A stretch of 64,000 nt of DNA. It comes from Pezizomycotina sp. ARF18. Taxonomy: Eukaryota; Ascomycota. Positions 12,501-25,279 of the stretch are shown in pieces. The stretch covers positions 62,001 through 126,000 of the forward strand of contig AZLU01000101.1 of the NCBI GenBank assembly GCA_002224055.1, given 5' to 3'. Within the stretch, counting starts at the first letter, position 1; every line of letters begins with the position of its first letter. The translations under genes and the position numbers were made by a program. Below the pieces are notes generated by a model. That model saw only the letters and a list, made by a program, of their open reading frames with translations, was not told where the DNA came from and made no database searches.

Positions 12501-15500
12501 TCACTTTACCAGGGAATAAGAAAAAGAGCTCGATAAAGGAAACAAACTCGAGATCAACATCGAAGAATTGGTAAGACAAAGATGACGATCTTCCGGGTTG
12601 TCCACGGGAGATCCTTTCTGATGAAAATTCAAATCTATCGCCCACGCTGATAGGATTATCGCTGTCAACCGCACAACAAGGTTTTCCTTTCGCGCAATAC
12701 GATTGATGAGCGTAGGAAGCATTAACACAGCGCACTCAAGAACCCCAACGCATCATTGACCCTCACCCAGCGCCATAACAGTTCGGGTCGTAGAATGTCA
12801 TGATCGTAGAAACACTGCGGTGTGGTAGGTACTCCGGATCGCTGGATTCTTCTTCCCTACACTATCCGCCGATAAAACCGTATTCCGCTAAATCACTTAT
12901 CCTTGCTATTGGAAACCCGAGACAACAAAGAGAATCACATCACATATATGCGAGTCCGGAACTGTAACTAAGGATCCTTAACAGACTGGAACTCCGTCGC
13001 AGTCCTCCGACCCTTTTGATTGTGTTTCTGAGACCATGATGCACACATATCGAAAGCGACAATATCACATCATCAGTTTTTCAATGTATTTCTCCTTTTT
13101 CACTCTAGGTGTCACTTCGTTACTTCCTACTTAATTGGTTGGTGATACTTGGTGAAGTATATTACTTAAGATTGCAATTAAGGGGGATGAGTATCAAATA
13201 GATTAACAAAGTCTGTTTTTTTTCGCGTATGACAACGAGAAGAAATGAAAAACGATACGGGCAAAGAATGAATGGCAATACGTTGAATGGCAGTTCGCTA
13301 GAGCCACGAGCTTGAAAAATGAACAGCTGATGACTTTTAAAACGTATTGGCATAGATTCTTCGCTGGCGGTTCTTGCTTCAGTGTTCAGACTTCAAAGCC
13401 TCTGGCAGTGATAACGCTGTGCCTTGTCCGCTCAAGAACTCGCCTGATCCCCGTTGAGCGTTTTTTCCCTTGCAATTTCAGGTTAATGGAAGGAGAATTT
13501 TTCTTTCATCCTCGAGAACAAGAATCGTCAGAAGCGATGTTCGTTGACTTGAATCCGCAACGATTGACCATTTTCGTAATCGTAATCCGCTTATTCTCGT
13601 GATACTACAACGTTACTACGGTGTCGAGAAACGCTTCAAAGACCCTTACATAGAGGTCTAAGCTCAAAGACATACGAAAACATCGTTCTGTGGTCTGGTG
13701 CCTAAGCATACAAGGGGGAGTTCGCCACTCACGACCTTCGATTTTCGCTTTTGCTTTTAGGTTTGGTCCCCGTTCGTGGCGCCTCAACTGACTATAAACC
13801 GTTTTCCATTGTCTCTCCCCATCTTGGCCCAGTGAAGCCCTCAGTAAACCCCTCTTGCGCGTGGTGACTTTCCTCCTCGTTTTTCTTCACCTTCGCAATG
13901 AAACTTGCCGTTCAGGGGAAGAATCCGCCAATTCTGAAACGTCGAGATCTGTCAGCACCCTCGTCTACCACCAACCCCTAATTACCTATTCTTCTATTGC
14001 GCTCCTTTTACCACACCATCCTTGAGATTCTCGCCGCTGGGATATTCATTGTAGGTGAGCAATAAACATCGAAGAGCCAACCGCTAAGCTTCCCAGGGAT
14101 TTTCGCTGCACACTACCGTCATTTACCTCCCTCTTAACCCGGGCAGTTGGGATGAAGGGTGAAAGGGGGTTGGTACACCTCAAATTTTTTTTTTATTCCC
14201 AATCTTTCAGCCAAACAGATGGCGAGCCACGCACCAGCCTTTGCTTGATTTTGGTCTTGGAAAAAAGGGGAAACTTCGTTTCCGTACTCTCCTCCATTTG
14301 TTTCTGCTTGTACTTTTATTCCTTTCTGCTGTGGTACAAAGGAGCTTCAAACCAGCAATGCTCTCATTCATGCTAGTCGATCGGAGGAGCACTATTCGTT
14401 TTCACGTATTCCAACACAGCGAAGGTGGGGGCAACTCGATACCGGATATACAGACAGAAATATAAGGGATTCGGCTAGAGATGCAGGCTGAGAAAGCACT
14501 CACAGAAAACAAACTTACCAAGAAAAGGACAACAATATATTCGTGAATATAGCTATCCCTGCGTAGCGGTTCTTTCCAAATTATTATAATTTCTTTTTTT
14601 CTTATTCCCAATATTCTGAGTGTCGCACGAGAAAGAAAAGGGGGTTAACGATATACTAACGTATACAATATTGAATCAAAGGTAAGTAAATGTATTCTAT
14701 ATTGATGATTCACTTTTAATGGTATACCCTTGCGAATTAGAGAGGGGATTAGAATAAGTACTACGATTGAAGATTTGAGGGAGAATTAGAGTGTGTGATA
14801 GATACAATTGACACAATTCAACTTGCCCAGAATATACTGCAAACACGCTATTCACTATTCACTATCCGAAGGGGGCCTAAAACGGCTCCTTACTGGGTAA
14901 CTCGGAAGTCTCGGCGTGAAAGTACGGAGGCAGATCATTAGCAGGCTAGTGGCAGCCAATTCGTCTAATGGTGCTTGTAATCGACGTGCCGGATGTATCA
15001 CATCCTTCTATACTATTCCATTCTACCACACCACTTGTATACATTGTACGTACCGACCGCAGCAGAGTACCACCTATTACCAGGGCCTATAGGGCGCCTA
15101 ATATCATTATATCATTCTATAGGCTGTTGATATATCTCTCGCCATTATATGAAAGCTTGAGCTAGGAAATACTTAAAGAACCGCCAGACCCCCATCTATC
15201 GTGACTTTCTCTTTCACTTCCTTCTTCACCCATCGGTCTTGCTTGTCAGGCAGTCATTCCTTTAAAAAAAATTACAAAACTTTTTTTTTACTTCATCCAC
15301 TTGATCCAGGACTGGTTCCTTATCCATTCCTTTTTTTTGACACAACAAAATTCAAAAGAACAAAAATTTAAAAACTAAGACAACAAATAGCCCTAGAGGT
15401 TCGAAGAACAAGGACAATAACGAAAAATTGAAAGCTATAACACTCTGATAACGACTTCAAGTTGTGACCTAGCACAAAAGACAACTTTCCCTTAGATTTC

Positions 15501-15526
15501 TTTTCACATAAGCACAAGTCTCCAAG
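9586..15526. other. Long interval without a supported gene
   Basis: Nearly 6 kb. It holds an 8-bp perfect inverted repeat with one spacer base (GAGGAGCT-C-AGCTCCTC, near 10434), an (AT)n stretch near 12220, short A/T runs (about 11850, 14190, 15265-15345) and scattered small open frames of random-looking composition. A minus-strand frame at 12337-12735 is cysteine-containing but has no leader or recognisable motif, so I do not call it. The last 300 bp are probably the promoter and 5' UTR of the CAP gene. Confidence 0.5.
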
Positions 15527-16649
15527 ATGCGTTCTGCGATCTTATCTTTAGCTCTGCTCGTCGCCTCCGTTGCGGCAGGTCCTATCAAGGCCCGCGATCC
15601 TCGTAGCGGCAGACAGCACTTCGGCGGCCCGACAATGTTGACGCCGACACCGTGCCTCCCAACACCGACGCCGGCGCCGTCGCCATGGTCCTCGACGCCC
15701 ACAACGCCGCCCGCGCCTCCTGCGGCGTAGACCCCCTCACTTGGTCCGATTCCATTGCTTCCCAGGCCCAAGCTTACGCCAACCGCTGCCTCATCAACCC
15801 GCTCGTCCACTCTCACACCCAGGAGTAGGCGAGAACCTCGCTGCGAACACCAACGCCAACCTCTCCAACATGGTCACCGGCCAGTGGGTCGACGAGGACA
15901 AGGACTACGACTTCTCCCTGCCAACGGGCTTCTCTGAGGCCACCGGTCACTTCACCCAGTGCGTTTGGAAGGGTACGACTCAGGTCGGCTGCGGATGGAC
16001 GAACTGCAATGGCGAGCTCTCCTCGTCTGCCAGTACGATCCCCCGGTAACGTCGTCGGCGACAACAACAAGTACTTCAGGGACAACGTCTTCCCGCGCGA
16101 GAACAAGAGGCCCGCTCCTCCGAGCAGCAACTCTGGTTCTAGCAACCTGAACACTGGCGGATCCGGTACTGGCAATACTTCTGGTAACTCTGGCAGCTCT
16201 GGAAGCTCCGGAGACTCTGGAAACAGCGGCAACTCCGGCCACAACCACGGCGGTTCCAGCGGCAACCAGTCCGGCAACCAAGGCTCTGGTAACCAGTCCG
16301 GCTCCAACGGAAACGATTTCGGAAGCGGCTTCACCCCGATCCAAGGTCCATCTGGCTCCGGCTCCCAGTCTGGAAACAACAACGGTGGCTCCGGCTCTGG
16401 TAACTCTGGCAGCTCAGGTAACCGTGGCTCTGCGGTCAGTCTGGTCAGTCTGGTCAGAACAACGGCAACCAGGGCTCTGGCAACAACGGCAACACTCAGG
16501 AGCCTTGCCACGAGGGCCAGGCCAACGCCAACACCGCGCACACTCACAGGTGGCACAGCCATCATAGGGGACAGTCCGGCCAGAACACCCAGACTCAGAC
16601 TACCTCGAACGGCAAGAAGACCACTTACACTTACTACTACTCGTGGTAA
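15527..16649 (+). CDS. Secreted CAP/SCP (PR-1-like) protein with Gly/Ser/Asn-rich tail
   Basis: The leader MRSAILSLALLVASVAAGPI is followed by a CAP domain spread over shifted frames. Segments include DAHNAARASCGVDPLTWSDS, QAQAYANRC, GENLAAN, the CAP signature ATGHFTQCVWKGTTQVGCG, and a CQYDPPGNV segment matching the second signature. The CAP histidine, glutamate and Cys pairs are present. The C-terminal half (about 16100-16440) is low complexity (GNSGSSGSSGDSGNSGNSG), ending in HSHHRG and KTTYTYYYSW before the TAA at 16647. Ascomycete PR-1-like proteins bind sterols or fatty acids outside the cell. The Gly/Ser/Asn tail is longer than usual and could tether the protein to wall or matrix. At least four one-base frame changes occur (near 15625, 15825, 16035 and 16432). 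No intron is visible. Confidence 0.85.
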
Positions 16650-19600
16650 ACGTGGACTTCATTTTCACGCCAACTGAGAAGAAATAAAAAAAAACACCAT
16701 CCTTCTGTGCGCTCAAAAAAATCTTCACTTCGTAAACCAAACTTGATGTTTCGTTTTCTCTTCTGTTTACGTTCACGTTCTTTCAATCCTTTTCTTCAAC
16801 TTCTTAAGGAAATGCATTTCGATGCTTGTCCTTCCTTTTCTAACGACTTCACTTCTTTGAACACCGATGCCATTGGCTCAAAATTACGAATACTTTTGGG
16901 CAATTTTACATGGCTGATTTCTACATGGAACATGTATCCTTTCCAAGGAAAGAATGTTTCTGCTTTTTTCTTCTTTTCTGTTTCAAGCTGCGTTTGATTC
17001 TTTCCAACTTCACTTCTTGTACTGTATTTTTACACCCACCTTTTTCTTAGATACTTCTTTCTTTCTTCTTTCTTAGGAACTAGGGAAACGGAGTTCAATC
17101 TGGCTTCATAAAATAAAAATGACGAGACCTTCGGGATACTCTGTCTATGGTTTTACGGATGAACAAACGATTATATTAACCAATTAACTGTGAACTGGGA
17201 TGTGAAATCGCTGTACCGTATCGACTTATTCTACTTGTGCGCCCATTGCTCAAGCTATAGGCGTGGTAATCTATAAACTCCAGAAGATTCTGCGCCGAAG
17301 GATCAAGAGATTGTGGCTTACACTCGATCGCGCACGATCCTTCTGCCATTCTTATCCATCCAGTCAAATAACGCATATATAACATAAGTGCTATCGTTTC
17401 GATCTTCTGTTATCCGTGAAAACAAGGAGTAAAAAAGGAGAATTTTTTATTTAAGCTTACTCTTACTATATCCCTGATTCAATTAGACGGTCGCAAGCAA
17501 TCCATGTCTTGACCACGATACGCCTGCTGAGTGGTTTTTTAATTGTGCCCCTTTTTTCGCTTACGATAGTTCGTTTGCTGTGGTTGACGCCCTTGCGAGA
17601 ATTTCCCGTCGCTACTACGTTATGAAACGGGCACCAACTTTCGTAACCAGGCGGTTGAAGGAACAGCGAATGGGATGATCGGATCATGGGTTCTCCTGGG
17701 AATGACCTCAGCCCACAAACATAGGCTGTGGAAAGCGAAGGTGATATTGAGATCTAGCCATTATTCATTCCCCTTTTTTCTTTAGTGCCACCTAATAAGA
17801 TTATTCGCATGTTTACTTGCGATTCTAGAACTATAGAATATGTGATTGCCAATATAGGATAATATTACAGCAACTTCGACAACTTTTCAGAATGATGCTT
17901 CAAACTCTCATCCATGAGGCTATGTACCCACGTAGGTAGAGGCACGCCTAAACTAAACGCTTCCTCGAAGTTGTGACACTGAGAGGCTATGACACTCCCT
18001 AATCTATAAACTCCAGCCCCGAAGAGAGAGAGAGAGGGAGAGGAGCCCGCTAAGCGCTCGCAACACTGCCGGGTAGTAAGCGCTCTCTTCCGCCTCCGCC
18101 AGGATCCCGGTACGTTCCAATTTCGTGTTCAGTTCATGCTCATGTGGTCTTGCCTGTAAGTGTTTGCGTGAACCCAAACCGTTGCATCCTGAACTTTTGA
18201 ACCCGGTTTCGTCTCAATCTATTCAGCCTCCTTTGCCGTCTTTCATCCGGGTGAGGTAGCGACCACGGCGCCACCCCCAGTTCGAGCGACTTGGCGCCTG
18301 TTTCTCAAACCCGTAGGCCGCCCCCATGGCATGGTCATCTCGGTTGTGTTCTTGAAAAGGTTGGTGAACCGTTGTGACTTGAACCATGACGGAGTCGCCG
18401 TGAGGAACGCTGTACCGAGGGAGCTGTCAGGCTTGCCTACTCTTAGGACACTTCGTCGGTGCGGCCGACTGAGGAGCAATTTTACAATTAATATGTGCAA
18501 AGCAAGGGTTTAGATAGCTACATAACCGAACTGTCTTCAAAAGTTAAGAGGTCAATCAAAAGCTGTATGTAAGACACCAAGGTGACGGAAGATCTGCTCA
18601 TGATCATAAAACTCTGAAAGAAGATATGGCATTCTAAGTTTGAGCAGTCTTGAGTGCATATTTGGGAGGTTTGATAGGAATCACATCTACCGAAGCACGT
18701 TCTCCCGAAATATCTCATATCAAACACACATTACGATAACCGCAATCAACACTTGAATATACGTAAAGCCCAGTCTCTTCCATCAGTGCAATGAATGAGA
18801 CAAGGCTATAAAGGTATTATAAATCTTCTAGGCTTACCATCTTGGGCTTACAATGATAATATACTAACTTGCAGCTTCTAATGGCGCGATGAGTGGCTCC
18901 AGTAGCTAGAAGGTACTGTTCACGGAGTTGAACAAGCCTGGGAGATATATCGCGTGTAACAGTCTCCTAGCAACGAGAGCGAAAGGAACTGACAGCCTTT
19001 CCTAGATCCTGAACAGAAACCAAAGGATTTCTCCGAATGCGACGCTCGCCTGCCTGCTATAGCGTGCCTTGCATGATATCAGATTTAGAGCATTTGCAGA
19101 TGGGAAAAAAGCGGAATGTCCTGCCATCCAATACCTTATCACCTCCGTAGGGCGTAAGCTATAAGTTAAAACAGGCGAGATGGCTTGCGATTCTAGTCCG
19201 CAAACGGAGTAGACGCCACTACCGCGACCCGATTGGTCTTCTCGATTATCGGCGCCCCGGGGAAATCTCAAAATAGCGACATTGTTGACTCTGAAATGCC
19301 CAAAACCCTAACCGAGTTCATCTTTACGGAAAAGTTCTTTTCAGCCTTAGGAATATTCGATCTTGTTTCTTTCGGAGCTTCCAGATGTCCGAATAGAAAC
19401 AATAATACCTAGAGGTAGTTTCTGAGCAACAAACCACCGTGAAATACGAGATCATAGTCGGCAACATCGGCGTATGCATGGCCCACAAGACGTGTTTACT
19501 ACCCCTTTTTTGTACTGGAAGCATGCATGGCTTTCTTTTAGATCTATCGTTGGCGTACGCCTCTATTTCGTTCGAACTTCCTAAACATCTCAAGCGTTCG

Positions 19601-20071
19601 TCGGTCCACGGCCCGCGGCTCACGGCCGCGATGGCTTGAAAGGCTTAATGTGGGTTATCTCGTATCCTTCGTATGAACATGATCAGTCGATACCCGCTGA
19701 AAGACGTCCAGACTAACCATTTTCTGACGATAACGGGAGATGTGCAAGTCCCTCTCGCCGAATATGATCAACTGAGTTCGAGGTAGTCGGATGCTGGTAC
19801 CGGGACTTTTAGAGATCCCCGCAATCGTTCAGGCTTTGCCTGGTTTTGTTTTCCCTATCGCTGCAGACTTACATTTAGTGGAAATCTTTGCCCGATTCTT
19901 CATGGTTTCTTAGATCTCATAGACCTTGAGGATAGACGGAGTAGGGAAAGTGTTCGGACGGAGTTGTGCGTAAACCTCAACGACATTATAAACTTTGGTG
20001 GCGTCCACATGCTGAAAAAGATTAATATGCAGAGCCTAGAAGCCAGTTAGAACATCCCGAGCCAATCATGC
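16650..20071. other. Interval without a supported gene
   Basis: About 3.4 kb. The first 400 bp, T/C-rich, are probably the CAP 3' UTR and terminator. A purine tract with (AG)n lies near 18024. The remainder contains only short, motif-free open frames on both strands. I found no convincing tRNA, rRNA or transposase sequence. Confidence 0.45.
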
Positions 20072-20230
20072 TGTCGTCGTGCAGAGTGCCCACACCTAAA
20101 ATGACGGTCGTGTATATAAAGGGGACCTTCTCCACCTAGCTAGTTCTTAGTTTAGCAGACTAGATTCATTCCATTTTTCATCTATCATAGTGGTAGTTGC
20201 TTTTCATAGCGACTGCATCACACTACGACA
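20072..20230 (+). mobile_element. Solo LTR of a short-LTR retroelement
   Basis: A 159-bp unit beginning TGTCGTCGTGCAGAGTGCC and ending CACTACGACA, so the two ends form a short inverted repeat (TGTCGT/ACGACA). It is flanked by a 4-bp direct repeat ATGC (20068-20071 and 20231-20234). It shares near-identical blocks with the element at 35398-37737, including AATGACGGTCGTGTATATAA with a TATA box. It therefore belongs to the same family and is the scar left by LTR-LTR recombination. The good match and intact target duplication suggest a fairly recent insertion. It ends 188 bp before the permease ATG. Confidence 0.8.
20113..20120 (+). promoter_or_regulatory. TATA box carried by the solo LTR
   Basis: TATATAAA inside the LTR, about 300 bp upstream of the permease start and in the same orientation. 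It is the element's own promoter motif. Whether it drives the permease cannot be told from sequence. Confidence 0.45.
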
Positions 20231-20418
20231 ATGCCATGGAAAGTGCAAGGGCAAGAATTATTATATATTCTGCTGGATCTCCCCTCCGATCTTTTCTAGC
20301 ATTATATTAGTAGCGTACTCAACACTTAGACGATTGTCAAATTCCATTCCCTTAGTTCTGCTACTCCTCCTACTACCCCTCCTGTTCTCTCGTCTGTTAC
20401 ATTCTCAGGTAACACAGA

Positions 20419-22282
20419 ATGACGATTCAAGAAATCGATACGACAGTCAGGGACAAGGATGGCGATCTAGCCAGCGTCTCTGACGATGACGAGCTTCTTG
20501 CGAAAATGGCAAGAAGCCAGAGCTCAAACGAGTATATGGGTTTTGGACCCGTAAGTGTCATTCCATTCGTCCTTGTCTTTGGGAGTCTAGACAACTAACA
20601 AAAATCCCTGCTTTTGCCTCTTCAGTATGCGCCTACAATGTCATGATGATGTGTAGCTGGTCCTGCCTTGTTGTCTCTATTCCTCGATCTTCGACCTGGG
20701 CGGACCCTTGGCGTTAGTCTGGGGCACGCTCATTGTCGCCGTCGGTCAGACCCTGCTCATGATGTCCCTCGCCGAATACTGTTCGATCTGGCCAACTGCG
20801 GGAGGCCAGCAATACTACAACGCAAATGCTCGCGTCTACGAAGACGAGAGCTGCGCTCTCTTACCTGGTTGGCTGGGCTGTTCTAGTTGGAGAAATTTCG
20901 ACGGGTTCCTCATGTGGTAAGTTTCCCCTTGGTGGCGTTTTACCTCGTATTCACTAGTTCCCGGAAAAAAGCGGATTCTAATTCGTATTTCGTTGATAGC
21001 ACTCAACTCGGCTCAGATAATTCAAAGTTTGTTGAAATCACTCATCCTAAATATAATTGGCCGGTATGAATCATCGAATTCTCCTCAATCTTGCTTCGAA
21101 TTCGCGAATACTAACGTATGTGTTCTAGCAATGGTTCACCTGGATCATCTACTCCGTCTTCCTTATCGGCCCGATCACGATGAACTTCGCGCCCCGCTGG
21201 CTACCTGCTCTTAACGTCTTCGGCGCCTTCTGGACCATTGCCGGTGGCGTCGTATGGGCCGTTTCTTTCCTCGTCCTTGCGCCAAGCACAACTCCTCCTT
21301 CGTCTTCAAGCTCTGGATCAACAACTCTGGATACACAAACGCCGCCTGGGTCTTCATCCTGTCCTTCTACAGCCCCATCTACGGCCTCTACGGCACCGAC
21401 GGCATGATGCACTCGTCGAAGAAATGAAGAACGCTTCCAAGGATGCTCCTCGCGTCATGCTGTGGTCTATGATCTTCGCCTCCGTGACCTCATGGCTCAC
21501 CGCGATCCTGATGGATGTACTGCGCCGGCGACTACGAGACCTACATGCAGGCTACCCAGCCTTACATGAACTGGTTCATGGACATCCTCGGCTCAACTTA
21601 CGGCGGCGGCGTTTTCTGCGCTCTAGTCATGATGGGACTGAATTTCTTCATCATCGTCGGGACGAATCTTGCCGGCTCTAGGCTCGTATGGTCTATGCTA
21701 GGGACAAAGCATTCCCTTTCTCCGAGTACCTCGCCAGGATCACGCGCGACATCCCGCTCCGCGCTATAGTTTGCATCCTCGTCGTAGAATGGTCATTGGA
21801 CTTATCGTCCTTGGTTCGCCGTACGCAATGCAGCCATCATCAGTGGTGGCGGCGTTACGCTGCAGATCGGATACGTTACTCCGGTCCTCATGGTCCTTAT
21901 CCGCGTCGCAAAGTCTTGCCAGCTCGTCCTCACTTTGATCTCGGCCACTGGGGCCTTCCAATCAATTTGATCTCGTTTTTTGGAGTGCCCTGTCATCGTA
22001 ATGTACAGCTTCCCGATGTACATCCCCGTCGTCGCAAGGATAACATCGAGAACATGAACTGGAGCTGTCTTATCGTCGGTGCGACCATTATCTTCCCAGG
22101 TTTCTGGTGGTTTTACAGGCAAGGATGTTTATATCAAGGATGGCAATAGCGTAATGGAGAATAATGTTGTGGTCCGGAGCCCCGTTGATGAAGCTCCAAA
22201 GACCGAGGGCAGTCCTGCAGAAACTTCCACGGAGGATGTTACCACGATCGTTGAGACTGTTCAAATAGCAAAGACCCACTAA
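20419..22282 (+). CDS. APC-family amino acid/GABA permease
   Basis: The ATG at 20419 gives a hydrophilic cytosolic N-terminus (MTIQEIDTTVRDKDGDLASV). An intron 20551-20625 has GTAAGT and a CTAAC branch. Then come membrane segments typical of fungal GABA/choline-type permeases: FDLGGPLALVWGTLIVAVG, SLAEYCSIWPTAGGQQYY, a small exon with NSAQIIQS, WFTWIIYSVFLIGPITMNFA, NFFIIVGTNLAGSRLVWSM, RDKAFPFSEYLARITRDIP, and a late segment NWSCLIVGATIIFPGFWW. A polar tail ends at TAA 22280. Introns also lie at about 20917-20996 and 21062-21128. The expected product is a plasma-membrane or vacuolar importer of about 520 residues with 12 helices. About six one-base frame changes break it. The solo LTR sits directly upstream. 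Confidence 0.85.
20551..20625 (+). other. Intron 1 of the permease gene
   Basis: GTAAGTGTCA donor, CTAAC branch motif at about 20594, and TTCAG acceptor; 75 bp. It separates the cytosolic N-terminus from the first membrane helices. The size and motifs are typical of ascomycete introns. Confidence 0.7.
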
Positions 22283-24178
22283 CGCATTACGAATCTAAGC
22301 TACCGGCATATTCTTTCATTTTGTTCACTCTCATGCTTCCTATCTTAACGAAAAAGTGATGATTTATGGTAGACATAGATTACTCTCGTTCTTTTATCTC
22401 TTTTCGCATCATCGGGTCGGCGTCATTGTAATTAATTATCTTCATTTTAAGTAACAATATCGTGACAATAATACCAAGACGTCTTTCAAACCTTGTGAAT
22501 CCGTTAGCTTCATGAACCGCAAATAGAACTTAATTGTCCCTCTTGTTCTATGCAGGTGATTTGGCCTTAACTGTCTTCGGCCCTCGGCAGCGTGAATACG
22601 AGGTCTGTGTGGAACCAAGCTGGTGGACCGCTGAGAAAGGTATCTTTTCAACCTAGGATACTCATTCCGGATCCGACCCATTTGGTATGTTCCACGGCAA
22701 TACCGGGGACCTATCATGTTCCCAAGTATTCAATGTTCCAAACGGTCATCACCGACGCTCCATCGCGCTGTATAGTACGCGCTTGTGAAGTTCAGGCACC
22801 TTCCCTTTTCTAAACAAACATGAGCCGAGAATTATTACAAGGACAAAATACGCTCATCTAGCCGCTCTTGCCCAACCGGCCAATGAGCTGTGCCGGACAG
22901 CATTTGCAAAATATCCGCTGAGGCTTAAGGCTGGGTAACTTGGAAACCTTGACCTTCTCGACGCGGCGAGGGGTCGTATCGGAGCCGTCCTTCCGTCGCG
23001 ACATGACATGACTAACTCACGCCGGAGGTGATCTTAAATCTACTGATTGAGAAAAGCGATCGAAATGAATAATTACAGTCACGAGCATGAGCATGCTCTT
23101 AAAGCAAAAAGTCACTGCTTGGTGGCTTCATGCACCTCGTTTTTGCTTTGCCGAGCTCGGCCCACGCCGCGCACTATAACATGGATAGCCCCTGTGTGGA
23201 GAATGCCTCAATTTTGTTTGTTGCTTTCTCATTCGAGTGAAAAACGCGAGAAACAACCACTCCTACACGGCAATGTGCATAACGGGGCAGCTATAAGAGC
23301 AATAACAGACACGGGCTATAGGTTCAGGAGAAGGTTAGCGTTTGACGAAGTAAAATGCGGGGCACCCCTCTTTCCCCTCTTAGTACACAATTCAAACATG
23401 GATCAAGGGACATTGGGTGTAGCTGTCCAATTGTCAAGTGTCACTGGTTGGAGACGCCGAAGGATCTATGGTCCTGGCCTGAATGAACTTTATGCCAAAT
23501 CCGCCTTCCTGGACGGCATGCCGGTGGGCATCTGTAAGTCCTACTAGCTACTTGATTTACAAATTTGTGAAAATGCGATTAGGATGGACGAATCGAACGG
23601 TGAATGTATGGTTATGAAGGATAGTTCCCGCTTAAAGTTGACAAAGTCGCTAGTCTCGCAATCACCAGCTTTTGCGCCTTCTTGGTGTTGGTTGCATATT
23701 TGGTTTTTAAGGTACAGCCCAGTTGTCTCCTGATTCCGAAATACTAAAGAGATATATATAACACAAATGACTGCAATGCGGTAGCAGTATTTCTTCCTTG
23801 GGGCATTGAGCCCTTTTCGCATCTCGCCTACCTACGTGTACGTAACAAACTGCGGATTCATATAAAAAGAAACCTTGTCAGTTTCTCTTTTATAGAACTT
23901 GTCTTTGGCGGTACGGAGAGTTTGAAACTTATTAGGAGGCGGGCTAGGAGGAAACGGGAGATTTCATACATTTTGGACAAATAAGACCCGTTGGTCTGAA
24001 GTCGTCGATACCGTCGCTAACCTTGAAAGACGAGGGTCACTGCAGTGTTCTTCTAGCATCTGCTGGCCGATTCCATGAGTCTTACTCCGCGAGGTGGCAT
24101 CGTAGGCCTTCATCCACCTCCAATATACTAATCTTATAAATTGGTTCCTGATACTGATCACTTCTGTTTCTTGCGCAG
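22283..24178. other. Interval without a supported gene
   Basis: About 1.9 kb between the permease 3' end and the rhodopsin-like gene. A 166-codon frame at 23047-23547 has no leader or recognisable motif. The last bases, a pyrimidine tract ending GCAG at 24178, look like an intron acceptor for the next gene, so an upstream exon of that gene may be hidden here. Confidence 0.45.
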
Positions 24179-25279
24179 GCGTTTGGATGGGTCTGCGCCT
24201 CCGTCTCTCTCATCTTCGTTCTCCTTCGCCTTTACGCCCGCGTCTTTGTCCGCTGTATCTTCTCCATCTCCGACGCGTTTGTGATCATATCATGGCTCTG
24301 CTCCTGTATGCTGCTCTAGCGGACACATTTGTATACAACGTAGGCCCTCCGGGAAACTCAGGCGGCACTCGCTTGACTACGCAGGGAATACACCGAGTGG
24401 AAGAGAAACATCACCTGTGATGCCGAATTCCGGACAACGTACAAGCTATTCTATGCTGGTGGTATATTGTTCTACACTGGTCTGTGGTGCACGAAAGCGG
24501 CTTTCCTGTTCCTGTACTATCGGATAGCGAAGGCGCCGGGTTTCGAAGAGCTACTGCGAAGTATGAAGGTCGCGCTGGACATCACAGTTGGAGTTGCGGT
24601 AGCTAGCTGGATAGTGGTGGCCGGCTTGAATGCTTCTCATGCTTGCCTATTAGTCGAATTTGGTATGTTCATCTCGCCTTCATTATACGATGGTGTTTGT
24701 TGTCTTATGAGAAGGATGCTTGGGCTGATTATCCATTTCATACAATCCTGCAGGTCTTGGACTTAAAGCAAAACTGCCAACCATTTCCTCTACCCTCATC
24801 CTATTTCGTTCCCTGGCGCTTCATCTGTTCACAATCTACTAAGTACTGCCCTCTCGAACTCACCATTCAATACCACAGATGCACTTTGATTAACACACTT
24901 CACAAACAATATAGTTCTCGCAATACCCTACCATTACTCCGCCACCTCTCCGCCTTCCCCTTCCGCCGGATGCTCTCGGTCGCGTTCATGTTCCTCATGG
25001 GAATCATCTGCATCTCCATCACAATCGGTCGCGCAGCAGCGGTCGGTACTACCTTCAACCTCGTAACCCTCAGCGCGTGGACCGCCGCCGAACAAGCCAC
25101 GGCATAATCATCGTCTGCTGCCCACCTCTGTATATCTTCCACGGTTCACTGGCGCGACTCGACGACAGGACGAAGTCTACGAGATCATCGATCTAGAAGC
25201 CGCCGCCACAGCGAACAACACCGGTAGAAATGGCCAGACGATCGTGATGGTGAATGAGACGTTGTTTCAGGTGGAGTAG
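24179..25279 (+). pseudogene. Fungal rhodopsin-like seven-helix membrane protein, frame-broken
   Basis: Begins after a CTTGCGCAG acceptor with AFGWVCASVSLIFVLLRLYA, then SDAFVIISWLCSC, matching the first helices and D-x-F/L-W loop of the fungal rhodopsin-like integral membrane family. It continues with GILFYTGLWCTKAAFLFLYYRI, DITVGVAVASWIVVAGLN, a probable intron starting GTATGTTCAT at 24662, then LSVAFMFLMGIICISITIGR and VTLSAWTAAEQ (helix 6-7 region). The C-terminal tail DEVYEIIDLEAAATANN... ends at TAG 25277. First exon not identified. Several one-base shifts and stops occur around 24300-24420 and 24700-24950. The family is often linked to surface sensing; the ligand here is unknown. A related intact gene lies at 44294. 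Confidence 0.7.

Noticed and set aside
12337-12735. Minus-strand cysteine-containing frame
   Set aside because: No leader, motif or homologous-looking block; composition is consistent with chance.
19300-19315. CCCTAACC as interstitial telomere repeat
   Set aside because: A single partial unit; chance match.
23047-23547. 166-codon frame as first exon of the rhodopsin-like gene
   Set aside because: No hydrophobic segment and no splice junction linking it to the acceptor at 24178.
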